Source: Treponema sp. (GTDB taxonomy: Bacteria; Spirochaetota; Spirochaetia; Treponematales; Treponemataceae). Taken from it: a stretch of 64,000 nt of DNA. Every line of letters starts with the position of its first letter. Within the stretch, counting starts at the first letter, position 1. The stretch is from NCBI GenBank assembly GCA_017940005.1, contig JAGAZO010000006.1:19088-83087 (forward strand), written 5' to 3'. The notes under the pieces are model-generated. The model did not search any database. It was not told the origin of the DNA and was given only the letters and a program-made list of their open reading frames with translations. Position numbers and translations under genes: made by a program. Below are positions 17,091 through 26,720 of the stretch, piece by piece.

Positions 17091-18293
17091 CTACTCGCCT
17101 TCCAGCTCGCGAATGGCAGCGTCTGGAAGATGGCGCGCGCTGCGCACTGACTGTACACCGAGTTCTCTCAAGCGGGTTCGCGGCAGTGCGTCATCGTCAT
17201 AGCGTTTTTCAAGGCGCAGCACCATCTCTTTGCACGGAGTGTCGTGCGGCGCCACTTTTGCACGCGCGTTTGTCGTGCGGACATCGGCAGCGTTCGTATG
17301 TGCGGCATGAGTGCCAGCAGGCACATTCACTTCGGAGCGGTCATCGCTCGGTATGCAGTCCGTTGTAATGACGCGACACTTGTAGCGCACGGCATACACG
17401 GGCGCGCTCATGTACATATACACGGTGTCGCCCACGCACACCGACACGCGCTGATGCCAGCGGATTGTGCCGTCGCGTCTAAAATCTTGCTCCACGTCGT
17501 AGTAATCGGGCTTCACTGGAATAATCCACGTGTGTGCCTCCCGCGCCGAAAGCAGCTTTTTCCCAGACAAGGCGCGGCTGCCTTTTTCCGTAAACGCGTG
17601 ACTTTCTGCGAGCAATTTCATAATCACGCTGTCGCGCACGGTGCCGTCAAGCACTATCGTAATCCAATTTTTTTTGTTCATGTGATACGGCGGAAAAAAT
17701 CCTTTTTGGGTGATGAGGTGTGCACTTTTTTCAGGCGCAAGCTTGACATTTAAAATCTCTACACGCTTTTCGCCCTCTGTTTGCCGTTCGCTGTTGCGCG
17801 ATTTTTTTGCATCATGTTTTGCCGTAAGCTTGCCGCGCGCAATATTCATGACGATGCCGTACCACCTTTTATTTTGCGGATTTCGGAACACAGCGTATGT
17901 TGGCGCAGTCGGAAACGTGAAGTCGGGCGCATCACCGTATGCGTCGTTCACGGCACGGGCAATGCGGTTTGCCTGTGCTGACAAAAACGGCTGTTGAATA
18001 AAACACGCTTCTTTTATGCGACGCAAAACTGCGCTGTATGCTGTCCGCACCTCATTTACAAACGCACCGTGATGACGCGTGACACGGAGCGGCATATACT
18101 CTTCGTCACTTGCTATATCAAACACGCGACCTGTAATCACGCCGTTTTTTATGCACACATCTGCGCGAAACTGCTTGTCAAGAAATTGTTCAGAATAGCG
18201 ATAAGAGCCGTCGCGCCCGCGCACAAAGCCAAACGGCACAAACGCGGCATCATTCGGCGTACTTCGCGCAAAGATTTCTTCCTCTATGGTCAT
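17091..18293 (-). CDS. MmcQ/YjbR-family protein with C-terminal EVE/PUA-like domain
   Basis: 400 aa. The first 120 residues match the start of long YjbR-like proteins (FVPFGFVRGRDGSYRYSEQF). Residues about 100-235 are the YjbR double-wing domain (WYGIVMNIAR, ITQKGFFPPYHMNKKNWITIVLDG). Residues about 265-330 (HTWIIPVKPDYYDVE to VYMYMSAPVYAVRYKCRV) look like an EVE/PUA-type fold that can bind modified bases. The end is a short helical tail. Function unknown; DNA or modified-nucleic-acid binding is inferred from the folds. Start ATG 18293 has only a weak ribosome site. It is not obviously part of an operon. Confidence 0.8.
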   Translation of the reverse strand: MTIEEEIFARSTPNDAAFVPFGFVRGRDGSYRYSEQFLDKQFRADVCIKNGVITGRVFDIASDEEYMPLRVTRHHGAFVNEVRTAYSAVLRRIKEACFIQQPFLSAQANRIARAVNDAYGDAPDFTFPTAPTYAVFRNPQNKRWYGIVMNIARGKLTAKHDAKKSRNSERQTEGEKRVEILNVKLAPEKSAHLITQKGFFPPYHMNKKNWITIVLDGTVRDSVIMKLLAESHAFTEKGSRALSGKKLLSAREAHTWIIPVKPDYYDVEQDFRRDGTIRWHQRVSVCVGDTVYMYMSAPVYAVRYKCRVITTDCIPSDDRSEVNVPAGTHAAHTNAADVRTTNARAKVAPHDTPCKEMVLRLEKRYDDDALPRTRLRELGVQSVRSARHLPDAAIRELEGE

Positions 18294-18516
18294 TGCTCTG
18301 CCTAGGTAAATTGCTTTTCTTTTTTTGATAATACCATATTTTCAAGAAAATATCTTGTAATAATTGCTGTTTATTTACAAAAGAACAACAAATTCTTGCC
18401 ACGCAAGATTTTTGACACAATATACAGGCGATACTGCAAAAAAATAATTTTATTTATAACATTTTTTTTAATTAGTATTCACAAGTTACCCAATCTGTCA
18501 AAGTGCATGATTTTTC

Positions 18517-18544
18517 TTGACATATCAAAATAATGAGTTATACT
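18517..18544 (+). promoter_or_regulatory. promoter of the acyl-CoA operon
   Basis: TTGACA (18517-18522), 16-nt spacer, TATACT (18539-18544). The surrounding 18294-18619 gap is very AT-rich and shows no gene; the leader of about 70 nt ends in GGAG before ATG 18620. Confidence 0.7.
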
Positions 18545-18619
18545 ATATTTATATTCAATTATATAATTTTTCAAAACTATGATTGGATATGACCACATTT
18601 TATGGTATAGGAGTTTCTT

Positions 18620-20164
18620 ATGGCAAAAGTAATGACAGCACAGGAAGCAGTACGTACCTGTATCAAAGACGGTGATACAGTGGCATTCAACGGCTTTGTC
18701 TGCGCTGTGCACGCAGAAGAAATCAGTAAATCTATTCAGGATGAATTCTTAGCGAACAACTCGCCGAAAAATTTGACTGTGCTCTACGCCGCAGGTCAAG
18801 GAGATTCTGGCGAGCGGCAGCTGAATCATCTGGCAGAAGAAGGGCTGTGTTCCTGTGTTATCGGCGGACACTGGGGGCTTGAGCCGCGGATGCAGAAACT
18901 TGCATTGGAAAACAAAGTGGCGGCGTACAATTTGCCACAGGGCGCGATTTCCCAGCTGTTCCGTGAAATTGCAGCAAAACGCCCCGGACTTATCACCCAT
19001 GTGGGACTGAAAACGTTCGTTGACCCGCGTCTTGAAGGCGGTAAAATCAACGATAAAGCACGTGAGCGCGGCGATGTGGTAAAAGTCATCGAAATCGACG
19101 GCAAAGAAAAGCTTTTTTATCCATCAATTCCTATCAATGCGGCTGTTTTGCGCGCCACGTTTGCGGACACACAGGGCAACTGTACACTTGAACACGAAGG
19201 CACGCTTGCAGACGTGTTGCCGATTGCGCAGGCAGCAAAGACGAATGGCGGCAAAGTTATCGTTGAAGTGGAAAAAGTCGTAGAATACGGTTCACTTGAC
19301 GCGCGGCTCATACATATTCCCGGCATCTATGTCGATGCCATTGTCGTGGCAAAACCGGAAAATCACTTGCAGACAAAAGCGACTGCATACAATCCCGCAT
19401 TTTCAGGCGAAAAGCGCGTTCCTGTAGACTCAGTTGAGCCGCTTGCCATGTCAAACCGCAAAATCATCGCGCGCCGCTGCGCCATGGAACTCATTCCGAA
19501 TGCGGTCGTAAACCTTGGCATTGGTATGCCCGAAGGCGTTGCATCAATCGTGGCGGAAGAAGGCATTTCGGGCATGGTGCTCACCACAGAATCAGGAACG
19601 ATTGGCGGCGTTCCCGCTGGCGGCGGCGATTTCGGCGTCACAACAAACCCTGACGCCATTTTACACCAGTCGTTCCAGTTTGACTTCTACGACGGCGGCG
19701 GCCTCGACATCGCGTTTCTCGGACTTGCAGAAGCAGATGAAAAAGGCAACGTCAACGTGTCGCGCTTTGGTCCGAAAATCGCTGGGTGCGGCGGGTTTAT
19801 CAATATCACGCAGAACACCAAAAAAGTCATCTTTTGCGGCACGTTCACCGCGGGCGGTTTAAAGCAGTCTGTCAAAGGCGGCAAGCTCGTCATCGATGCG
19901 GAAGGCTCGAGCAAAAAATTTCTCAAGGCAGTTGAGCAGGTAACATTTTCCGGCAGCTATGCGCAGGAGATGAAGCAGGACATCCTGTACGTGACAGAGC
20001 GTGCAGTGTTCAAGCTTACGCCAGAAGGCGTTGAGCTTATCGAAGTTGCACCGGGAATTGACGTTGAAAAAGATGTGCTTGCATACATGGACTTCAAGCC
20101 CATTATGAAGAACGTCAAAGAGATGGATGCCCGCATCTTCCAAGACGGCAAGATGGGGCTATAA
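18620..20164 (+). CDS. acyl-CoA:acetate/acetoacetate CoA-transferase (YdiF/propionate CoA-transferase type)
   Basis: 514 aa, a fused alpha-beta CoA-transferase. The N-terminal half (about 1-250) and C-terminal half (about 270-505) correspond to the two subunits. The catalytic Glu lies in TTESGTIGG with the oxyanion loop LGIGMPEG before it. It exchanges CoA between short-chain acids, for example butyryl-CoA plus acetate. ATG 18620 is preceded by GGAG. It heads a plus-strand series with a MaoC hydratase, acyl-CoA dehydrogenase and electron-transfer flavoprotein genes, consistent with release or activation of butyrate or a related acid. The exact substrate is inferred. Confidence 0.92.
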   Translation: MAKVMTAQEAVRTCIKDGDTVAFNGFVCAVHAEEISKSIQDEFLANNSPKNLTVLYAAGQGDSGERQLNHLAEEGLCSCVIGGHWGLEPRMQKLALENKVAAYNLPQGAISQLFREIAAKRPGLITHVGLKTFVDPRLEGGKINDKARERGDVVKVIEIDGKEKLFYPSIPINAAVLRATFADTQGNCTLEHEGTLADVLPIAQAAKTNGGKVIVEVEKVVEYGSLDARLIHIPGIYVDAIVVAKPENHLQTKATAYNPAFSGEKRVPVDSVEPLAMSNRKIIARRCAMELIPNAVVNLGIGMPEGVASIVAEEGISGMVLTTESGTIGGVPAGGGDFGVTTNPDAILHQSFQFDFYDGGGLDIAFLGLAEADEKGNVNVSRFGPKIAGCGGFINITQNTKKVIFCGTFTAGGLKQSVKGGKLVIDAEGSSKKFLKAVEQVTFSGSYAQEMKQDILYVTERAVFKLTPEGVELIEVAPGIDVEKDVLAYMDFKPIMKNVKEMDARIFQDGKMGL

Positions 20165-20280
20165 TTCGCAAGCAGCATGTGCTCTGTTGCAGTACAACGG
20201 AGCACATGTTTTATTTGCGGCTAATCTACAGGTAATATATGCACTGTACAAGTGCTATAATTTTTATTTGGAGGCAGATA

Positions 20281-20688
20281 ATGACTATCAATGAAATGAA
20301 AGTGGGAGACAGCGCAAGTTTCACCAAAACAGTGACGGAAACAGATGTATATCTGTTTGCCGGCATATCGGGTGACTTGAATCCAGCGCACACTAATGAA
20401 GTTGCGGCAAGCAAGACAATGTTCAAAACACGTATTGCGCACGGTATATTAGGTGCAAGCTTTATATCAGCTACAATCGGTATGCAGTTGCCAGGTCCTG
20501 GAACTATCTATGTATCACAAGATTTGAAATTTACTGCACCTGTTCGCATCGGGGATACAGTGACTGCAACAGTAACAGTGACAGAAATCAACACCGAGAA
20601 AAATCGTGCCATTTTGGAGACAATCCTCACCAATCAAGATGGAACAGTTGCTATCAAAGGTCAGGCAACTGTTATGCCTCCAAAATAA
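20281..20688 (+). CDS. MaoC-like (R)-specific enoyl-CoA hydratase
   Basis: 135 aa single hot-dog domain. The hydratase motif is present as DLNPAHTNEVAA followed by RIAHGILGASF, with catalytic Asp and His. It hydrates crotonyl-CoA-type substrates to the (R)-3-hydroxy form. ATG 20281 follows GGAGG; an upstream in-frame ATG (20239) lacks a site. A TATAAT at 20256-20261 suggests an internal promoter. Placed between the CoA-transferase and the acyl-CoA dehydrogenase, it fits the same pathway, though the stereochemistry is the opposite of a crotonase. Confidence 0.9.
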   Translation: MTINEMKVGDSASFTKTVTETDVYLFAGISGDLNPAHTNEVAASKTMFKTRIAHGILGASFISATIGMQLPGPGTIYVSQDLKFTAPVRIGDTVTATVTVTEINTEKNRAILETILTNQDGTVAIKGQATVMPPK

Positions 20689-20833
20689 TAAACACAAGCT
20701 TTTAAAACTGCATTTTTTATCAGCAAAATTGATTACTATAAGGGTTTCAACTGCGGCAGGGGAAGTCTCTGCCGCAACGGAAAAGAAATTATGCGTTTCT
20801 TTCCAAAATAATACACCAACGGAGGAATAAAAC

Positions 20834-22006
20834 ATGGATTTCACTTTGAGCAGAGAACAGCTCATGACGCGGCAACTATTCCGTGATTTCGCGCAGAATG
20901 AAGTGAAGCCGCTTGCCGCTCAGGTTGACGAAGAGGAAATGTTTCCTGAAGAAACTGTCAAAAAGATGGCAAAGCTCGGTTTCATGGGCATTCCTGTGTC
21001 GAAAGAATACGGAGGAGCAGGTGGCGACACACTAACATATGCAATGTGCATTGAAGAATTGGCAAAAGTATGCGCGACCACTGCTGTCATTGTTTCCGCA
21101 CACACATCATTGTGCATAGACCCCATCATGCACTACGGCACAGAAGACCAGAAACGCAAATATGTTCCTGATTTAGCATCGGGCAAAAAGCTCGGCGCAT
21201 TTGGGTTGACCGAGCCAGGAGCAGGTACCGATGCGCAAGGCCAGCAGACAGTCGCCGTGCTTGACGGCGACCACTGGGTTCTAAACGGCAGCAAAATATT
21301 CATTACGAATGCAGGATTTGCTGATGTATTTATCGTCATAGCTATCACAGGTACAGTGACGGACAAAAGAGGCAATCCAACAAAAGAAATCAGTGCATTT
21401 ATCGTAGAACGCAATTTTCCCGGCTTCTCGGTCGGTAAACACGAAAAGAAAATGGGCATACGCGGTTCGTCCACATGCGAACTTATTTTTGAAGACTGCA
21501 TCGTGCCAAAAGAAAATATGCTCGGTATACAGGGCAAAGGCTTCAACATTGCCATGGGTACGCTTGACGGCGGGCGCATCGGTATTGCGGCACAAGCACT
21601 CGGCATTGCTGAAGGCGCAATCGACGAAACAATTAAATACACAAAAGAGCGCGTGCAATTCAGAAAACGCATCAGTCAATTTCAGAACACGCAATTTGAG
21701 CTTGCAGATATGGCGGCACGTGCACAGGCAGCACAGTATCTGGTGTACGCAGCAGCATGCAAAAAAGACGCCGCAAATGCAGGTGCAAATGTGCGCTTCT
21801 CCGCAGATGCTGCTATGGCAAAATTAGTTTCAGCAGAAACGGCAAGCGATGTAACTCGTCGATGCGTGCAGCTTTTCGGTGGTTATGGCTATACTCGCGA
21901 CTATCCTGTTGAACGCATGATGCGAGATGCAAAGATTACTGAAATCTATGAAGGCACAAGCGAAGTGCAGCGCATGGTTATTGCTGGCAACATAGGCGTT
22001 AACTAA
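20834..22006 (+). CDS. short-chain acyl-CoA dehydrogenase (butyryl-CoA dehydrogenase type)
   Basis: 390 aa flavoenzyme that reduces crotonyl-CoA to butyryl-CoA, or the reverse. FAD-binding signatures are [12 protein letters not shown] (about 130) and [10 protein letters not shown]; the catalytic Glu is in [16 protein letters not shown] near the C-terminus; [13 protein letters not shown] is typical of the family. GGAGGAAT precedes ATG 20834. The next two genes encode its electron partner, EtfBA, 23 nt downstream, the arrangement seen for Bcd/Etf complexes that can bifurcate electrons. No thiolase, hydroxybutyryl-CoA dehydrogenase or crotonase gene is in the window. Confidence 0.93.
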   Translation: MDFTLSREQLMTRQLFRDFAQNEVKPLAAQVDEEEMFPEETVKKMAKLGFMGIPVSKEYGGAGGDTLTYAMCIEELAKVCATTAVIVSAHTSLCIDPIMHYGTEDQKRKYVPDLASGKKLGAFGLTEPGAGTDAQGQQTVAVLDGDHWVLNGSKIFITNAGFADVFIVIAITGTVTDKRGNPTKEISAFIVERNFPGFSVGKHEKKMGIRGSSTCELIFEDCIVPKENMLGIQGKGFNIAMGTLDGGRIGIAAQALGIAEGAIDETIKYTKERVQFRKRISQFQNTQFELADMAARAQAAQYLVYAAACKKDAANAGANVRFSADAAMAKLVSAETASDVTRRCVQLFGGYGYTRDYPVERMMRDAKITEIYEGTSEVQRMVIAGNIGVN

Positions 22007-22029
22007 GATATTTTTATTAGGAGAACTAC

Positions 22030-22830
22030 ATGAAAATTATTGTTTGTGTGAAACAAGTTCCCGATACATCAGGAAAAGTTGCCGTAAAAGAAAACGGACA
22101 GCTTGATCGCGCTTCAATGGCGACCATCACAAATCCTGATGACTTGAACGCGATTGAGGCAGCGCTTCAACTGAAAGACGAAACAGGGTGTGAAGTTGTT
22201 GCCGTTTCTATGGGACCTGCTCCTGCAGAAAGTATGCTCCGCGAGCTTTTGGCGCGTGGCGTTGACAGGGCAGTGCTTGTAAGTGCACGTGAATTCGGCG
22301 GCAGTGACACATATGCAACGAGCCAGATTCTTGCAGCGGCAGTGCGCCGTATCGGTGTTGGTCCGGATGATATTGTATTCTGCGGGCGGCAGGCTATTGA
22401 CGGCGACACCGCACAAGTTGGTCCGCAGATTGCTGAAAAGCTCGGCTTGCCGCAGATTACGTATGCCGCCGAAATCAAAAAAGACGGCAATACCATAACA
22501 GTCAAACGTATGCTTGAAGACGGCTACATGTTGCTTAAAGTCAAGACGCCGTGTCTTATCACGTGCATCAAAGAACTCAACACGCCGCGCTATATGAGTG
22601 TGAACGGCATTCTGGAATGCTACTCAAAGCCGTATGAAGTGTTCGACTATGAAGCACTCAAAGATGACCCGCTCATCGACAAAGATACGATTGGTTTGGA
22701 AGGCTCCCCGACGAATGTGTACAAATCATTTACACCGCCGCAAAAGGGTGCAGGTACGATGCTTGAAGGCGCCGACAAAGCCACCTGTGAAAAACTGGTA
22801 GGCATGCTGGTTGAAAAGCATATCATCTAA
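22030..22830 (+). CDS. etfB: electron transfer flavoprotein beta subunit
   Basis: 266 aa, starting MKIIVCVKQVPDTSG, the common start of clostridial-type EtfB. It has the AMP/FAD-binding family pattern DDLNAIEAALQLKD and CGRQAIDGDTAQVGPQIAE. The Bcd-associated class binds an extra FAD here, which permits electron bifurcation; whether this one does cannot be told by eye. AGGAGA precedes ATG 22030. It lies 23 nt after the dehydrogenase and 19 nt before etfA, one operon. Confidence 0.94.
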   Translation: MKIIVCVKQVPDTSGKVAVKENGQLDRASMATITNPDDLNAIEAALQLKDETGCEVVAVSMGPAPAESMLRELLARGVDRAVLVSAREFGGSDTYATSQILAAAVRRIGVGPDDIVFCGRQAIDGDTAQVGPQIAEKLGLPQITYAAEIKKDGNTITVKRMLEDGYMLLKVKTPCLITCIKELNTPRYMSVNGILECYSKPYEVFDYEALKDDPLIDKDTIGLEGSPTNVYKSFTPPQKGAGTMLEGADKATCEKLVGMLVEKHII

Positions 22831-22849
22831 AGTGCGAGAGGAGTAATAC

Positions 22850-23953
22850 ATGGCATACAATAGCAAAGACACCGCCGCTTTTAAAGGCGTTTGGGTATTT
22901 TGTGAACAGCGCAATGGAGAAATTCTCAACACTTCATTTGAGCTGTTAAGCGAGGGACGAAAGCTCGCAAATGATTTGAAGACAGAGCTATGCGGCGTCG
23001 TTCTCGGAAAAGGAATCAAAGATGACGCGTTGAAAGGACTCGGTGGATACGGCGCTGACAAAGTTTTCTACTGCGAGCATGACCTTTTAGCAGACTACAC
23101 GACAGACGCATACACAAAGGTCATCAATGCATTGGTAGAAGACAAAAAACCAGAAGTGATGCTCATAGGCGCAACGACAATCGGACGCGACTTGGGACCA
23201 CGCTGTGCAGCACGGTTGCACACGGGCTTGACTGCGGACACCACGCATCTCGACGTAGACACAGGTAAGTACAAGGAATTTCTGCGCACAAGCTCAACAA
23301 TAGCTGTTGACAAAATTCCATTTGAGGAAAACACGAACCTCAAGATGACGCGTCCAGCATTCGGTGGTCACTTGATGGCAACGATTATCTGTCCACGTTT
23401 CCGCCCGCAGATTGCAACAGTCCGTCCGGGCGTTATGAAAAAGCAGGATTTTGACAGCGCAAAAGCGGGAAAAACAGTTGTAGAAAAAGTACCGGTAACG
23501 CTTTCAAAGAGCGACATCAGCGTCGACATCGTTGAAATCAAGAAAACTGCAAAAGACCTTGTAGATTTAATCGGCGCAAATATCGTCGTATCTGTTGGAC
23601 GCGGCATCAGCAAAGACCCGAAAGCGGGCATCAAACTTGCTGAAGATTTGGCAACTGCGCTCGGCGGCGTTGTCGGTGCATCTCGTGCAGTTGTCGATGC
23701 CGGCTGGATTGACGCGAATCAGCAGGTAGGACAGACAGGCAAAACAGTGCACCCGCACATCTACGTAGCGCTCGGCATCTCTGGTGCAATTCAGCACTTG
23801 GCGGGCATGCAAGATTCAGAATACATCATTGCGGTGAACAAAAATGCCGATGCGCCGATTTTCCAAGTAGCAGATTACGGCATTGCTGGCGATCTCTTTA
23901 AAGTGACGCCGATGCTCGTTGAAGCGGTAAAGGCAGCAAAAGGCAGCTTGTAA
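22850..23953 (+). CDS. etfA: electron transfer flavoprotein alpha subunit
   Basis: 367 aa. The C-terminal FAD domain is clear: VSVGRGISKDPKAG, LGGVVGASRAVVDAGW, GQTGKTVHPHIYVALGISGA and NKNADAPIFQVADYGIAGD. Together with EtfB it passes electrons between the acyl-CoA dehydrogenase and ferredoxin, NADH or a membrane acceptor. AGAGGAG precedes ATG 22850. A strong intrinsic terminator follows about 55 nt after the stop and closes the operon. Confidence 0.95.
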   Translation: MAYNSKDTAAFKGVWVFCEQRNGEILNTSFELLSEGRKLANDLKTELCGVVLGKGIKDDALKGLGGYGADKVFYCEHDLLADYTTDAYTKVINALVEDKKPEVMLIGATTIGRDLGPRCAARLHTGLTADTTHLDVDTGKYKEFLRTSSTIAVDKIPFEENTNLKMTRPAFGGHLMATIICPRFRPQIATVRPGVMKKQDFDSAKAGKTVVEKVPVTLSKSDISVDIVEIKKTAKDLVDLIGANIVVSVGRGISKDPKAGIKLAEDLATALGGVVGASRAVVDAGWIDANQQVGQTGKTVHPHIYVALGISGAIQHLAGMQDSEYIIAVNKNADAPIFQVADYGIAGDLFKVTPMLVEAVKAAKGSL

Positions 23954-24008
23954 ACAACAGAGCGCGTTGTGCAATGCACTTCGGCTGTGTTGTATATTGC
24001 TCGATTGA

Positions 24009-24046
24009 CAGGGCTTCTACATGACATTGTAGAAGCCCTGTTTTTT
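24009..24046 (+). terminator. intrinsic terminator of the acyl-CoA/etf operon
   Basis: Perfect 12-bp stem 24009-24020/24029-24040, 8-nt loop, then six T (24041-24046). Confidence 0.9.
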
Positions 24047-24194
24047 ACAGCTTTTACGATGCGGAAAAACGCCGCTTCTTGCACAAAAAACAACAAATCG
24101 CCCGTTATGCAAGCAGCAGATAAAATCATAATCTTGGCACAGGTTTTTCGAATATGAAAACCACATATTCCCGCTCCCAGCTTTCGCATGCGCC

Positions 24195-25286
24195 TCATTC
24201 AATAGCGAGCGTCACTTCCATAACAAGCGGATTGTGGTCTGAATACACAAAGCCTAAATCTTGCGTCTTGCACGATGTAACTGCTACATTAGCAGAAACG
24301 ACAAAACCGTCTATAACATAATACTGAAACGATGATTTATTAGCATCTTTGTACGGCTGGTCGAGCGAGCGGCAGCTAGGAACATCGGCATCCATAAAAA
24401 AACGCACATCATCGGAAAAAGATGCAACGTCAATTTCTCCCGCCCGCCATTTTCCTTCTTGCGTCGGATAGCGCGAGGCATCTACATTTGAAAACAGCTG
24501 ATTGAAGTCGCCGCCTGCTATGACGTAGTTGCCCGCATCAATTTCTTTTTGCACGACATTTTTAAACAGCGCTGTCTGTGCAATTTTGCCTTCGCCCTCA
24601 TCATATGCTTCTAAATGCAAGTTGATGAGTACAAGCTCTTTGTTTGAATCTGCCACAGGTACACGGCTCACAATAAGACAGCGCTTTAAGTTTGCCACGC
24701 GCACTGGCCACGAGAACGAAATGGGAAGCTGCACGCGCTCACTCGATGTAATGCCAAACGCGCTCATCAAAAGCACACCAGAGTCAACTTTTCCGAGTGG
24801 CGGAACAGGATACGGTACATACGCAACTTTGTAATTGTTCGCAAACGAGCTTGCATATGGTTGCACTGCATCTCTCATGTATGCAACCTCATCGATTTTA
24901 TGCGAGCGCGAAGATGCGAGGTCAACTTCCTGCAAAAACAAAACGTCAGGCGCAACAGTGCGTATGGCTTCTACAATGCCTGCAAGATTTTCGTGAACGC
25001 GTGCGCGGCTCGCTGTTCGTACCATCGTACCGCCGTCCATAAAAAAATCAGCGTTGTCGCCGAGCGCACCGTAGCCGATATTCCACGTCATCACAGTTAT
25101 CGGCTCGCCTAAAGCAACTTTACGCGATGTGTTTGCCGCAATATCAAGCGTTTCCGTTTCTTTCGGACGATACTCAACAACAGTCAAAAACAGTATGAAC
25201 AACACACACACGCATACTACAGCGAGTATAACTGCTCCAATCGCCTTGAGCACATGGAGCATATTTTTTGCCAAATGATTTTTCAT
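24195..25286 (-). CDS. membrane-anchored endonuclease/exonuclease/phosphatase (EEP) family protein
   Basis: 363 aa. One N-terminal membrane helix (about residues 10-35) and then an EEP fold: MTWNIGYGALGDNADFF, FLQEVD (catalytic Glu), GGDFNQ (Asp) and YSDHNPL (His). Such exported EEP proteins can be phosphodiesterases or lipid phosphatases; substrate unknown. Start chosen at ATG 25286 because GAGGAAAT lies 6 nt upstream; two earlier ATG codons (25301, 25298) lack a site. The Lys-Asn-rich start and long hydrophobic run suggest a periplasmic catalytic domain. Confidence 0.88.
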   Translation of the reverse strand: MKNHLAKNMLHVLKAIGAVILAVVCVCVLFILFLTVVEYRPKETETLDIAANTSRKVALGEPITVMTWNIGYGALGDNADFFMDGGTMVRTASRARVHENLAGIVEAIRTVAPDVLFLQEVDLASSRSHKIDEVAYMRDAVQPYASSFANNYKVAYVPYPVPPLGKVDSGVLLMSAFGITSSERVQLPISFSWPVRVANLKRCLIVSRVPVADSNKELVLINLHLEAYDEGEGKIAQTALFKNVVQKEIDAGNYVIAGGDFNQLFSNVDASRYPTQEGKWRAGEIDVASFSDDVRFFMDADVPSCRSLDQPYKDANKSSFQYYVIDGFVVSANVAVTSCKTQDLGFVYSDHNPLVMEVTLAIE

Positions 25287-25378
25287 ATATTTCCTCATCA
25301 TGCATTATATGAAAAAATGCGCTCTCTGTGGAGTGGGGAACGATACGCTTTCTTTTGCCAAGCAACATGCGCTTTTCG

Positions 25379-26632
25379 TTATCGTGCGGTTCGCTTTTTA
25401 TCAACAAAAAAATCCACCGCGGGAACGACATTCACAATCATGCCGTTGTAAGATATTTTGTCTTTTTGATTAAACGTAACGATAAGCGGCTTTACGCCAG
25501 GAAATCTCTTGCATGTTTCCACGAGCGCATGCACTTCTCGCTCTCGGTTTTCGCTCGTCAATTTCCAACACACTTGCACGGCATGTTGCGGCACACTGCC
25601 TTCGCCGTATAAAAAATCGCATTCAAATGTGGATTCAGCATAATACCACACATTTTTTGTCTTTCGCCGCAACTGAATGAACACTGCGTTTTCAAGCATA
25701 CGCCCTTTATCGCTGCCAGCAGAGAGCGTCACGTTAGCTATCATGCCAGTGTCTATGCAGTAGACTTTTTTGGGATTCACAGACTGCGCTTTTGAAGAGT
25801 AATCAAATTTCGGCACAAGGAAAAAGAGATAACTCTGTTCCAAAAACGAAAGATAATCGAGGATTGTAGCTGTTGTCTTCAAACCGAGTTGCGCGGAAAG
25901 CTTTGAGCCTGTTACAAGGTTTCCACAATTTGATGCAAGATACAGGGCAAGGCTTTTCACCGAGCGCACATCCTTTATACCATGCCGTACTACAATATCG
26001 CGCATAAGAATATCATCAAAAAGACGTTTCAAAATATCAGTGCATCCGTATTGTAAAAATTCAGGAAAACCGCCGAGCTTTAAATATTTTGCAAACGCAT
26101 CGCTGTCCGTCTTGCATTTTTTGAGCAGGCAAAATTCCCCAAACGAAAACGGAAACAGCTCATAGTCTAAATGCCGTCCGGTGAGCCGTGTCCCAAGCTC
26201 ATAGCTCAAAAGGGCGGCATTTGAGCCTGTCACTGTAACAAGATTGCTTTTTTTCAGCGTTGCGTTGACAAACACCTCCCACCCTTCAACTGTTTGGATT
26301 TCATCAAAATAAAGAATTTGCGCACCGCCATGTTTTTTTTGATATGTGTCTATGGCCTCGTTTAAAATCACGAAATCGGCGCGTGAAAAGCCATACAGAG
26401 ACGGGTCATCAAAGTTTAAATAAAATGCCCGCCTTTCAGTGCTGAATAAAAAACGGCTGACAAGTGTACTCTTTCCGCATCTACGAATCCCAGTGATAAT
26501 GCGCGCAAACTCAGGAATTGCAGACGGAATATCGGCAGCAGAGACACGAGGAATTTTTAAAAGCACCTTTTTAGAAGATATTTCCATTTTTTGCCTATCG
26601 GATGTCTGCAAAATGTTTTCTACGGTTATCAT
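25379..26632 (-). CDS. AAA-type ATPase with DUF4143 domain
   Basis: 417 aa. Walker A is GIRRCGKSTL (about residues 48-57), Walker B IQILYFDEIQ-like (about 108), sensor TGSNAALL; a winged-helix-like middle part and the DUF4143 nuclease-fold tail (YCIDTGMIA, ENAVFIQLRR, ECDFLYGEG) follow. This family is abundant in anaerobes and its role is unknown. No Shine-Dalgarno sequence; TATAAT at 26639-26644 ends 6 nt before ATG 26632 (leaderless). The promoter is overlapped by a 15-bp palindrome, which could be an operator. It stands alone. Confidence 0.9.
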   Translation of the reverse strand: MITVENILQTSDRQKMEISSKKVLLKIPRVSAADIPSAIPEFARIITGIRRCGKSTLVSRFLFSTERRAFYLNFDDPSLYGFSRADFVILNEAIDTYQKKHGGAQILYFDEIQTVEGWEVFVNATLKKSNLVTVTGSNAALLSYELGTRLTGRHLDYELFPFSFGEFCLLKKCKTDSDAFAKYLKLGGFPEFLQYGCTDILKRLFDDILMRDIVVRHGIKDVRSVKSLALYLASNCGNLVTGSKLSAQLGLKTTATILDYLSFLEQSYLFFLVPKFDYSSKAQSVNPKKVYCIDTGMIANVTLSAGSDKGRMLENAVFIQLRRKTKNVWYYAESTFECDFLYGEGSVPQHAVQVCWKLTSENREREVHALVETCKRFPGVKPLIVTFNQKDKISYNGMIVNVVPAVDFFVDKKRTAR

Positions 26633-26638
26633 GCATAT

Positions 26639-26720
26639 ATTATAGTATTTAGTAGTACTATAATCAAGTATATAGTACTACTAAAAAGATGTATTTAATG
26701 GCAGTAAATACATCTTTTTA
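26639..26720 (-). promoter_or_regulatory. ATPase promoter embedded in two tandem palindromes
   Basis: Minus-strand promoter: TTGATT (26667-26662), 17-nt spacer, TATAAT (26644-26639). A perfect 15-bp inverted repeat (26648-26662/26671-26685) overlaps the spacer and the -35. A second perfect 16-bp inverted repeat (26682-26697/26705-26720) follows directly and ends in T runs on both strands, so it can serve as a bidirectional terminator, perhaps for leuA. The rest of the gap up to 26923 holds nothing recognised. Confidence 0.6.
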
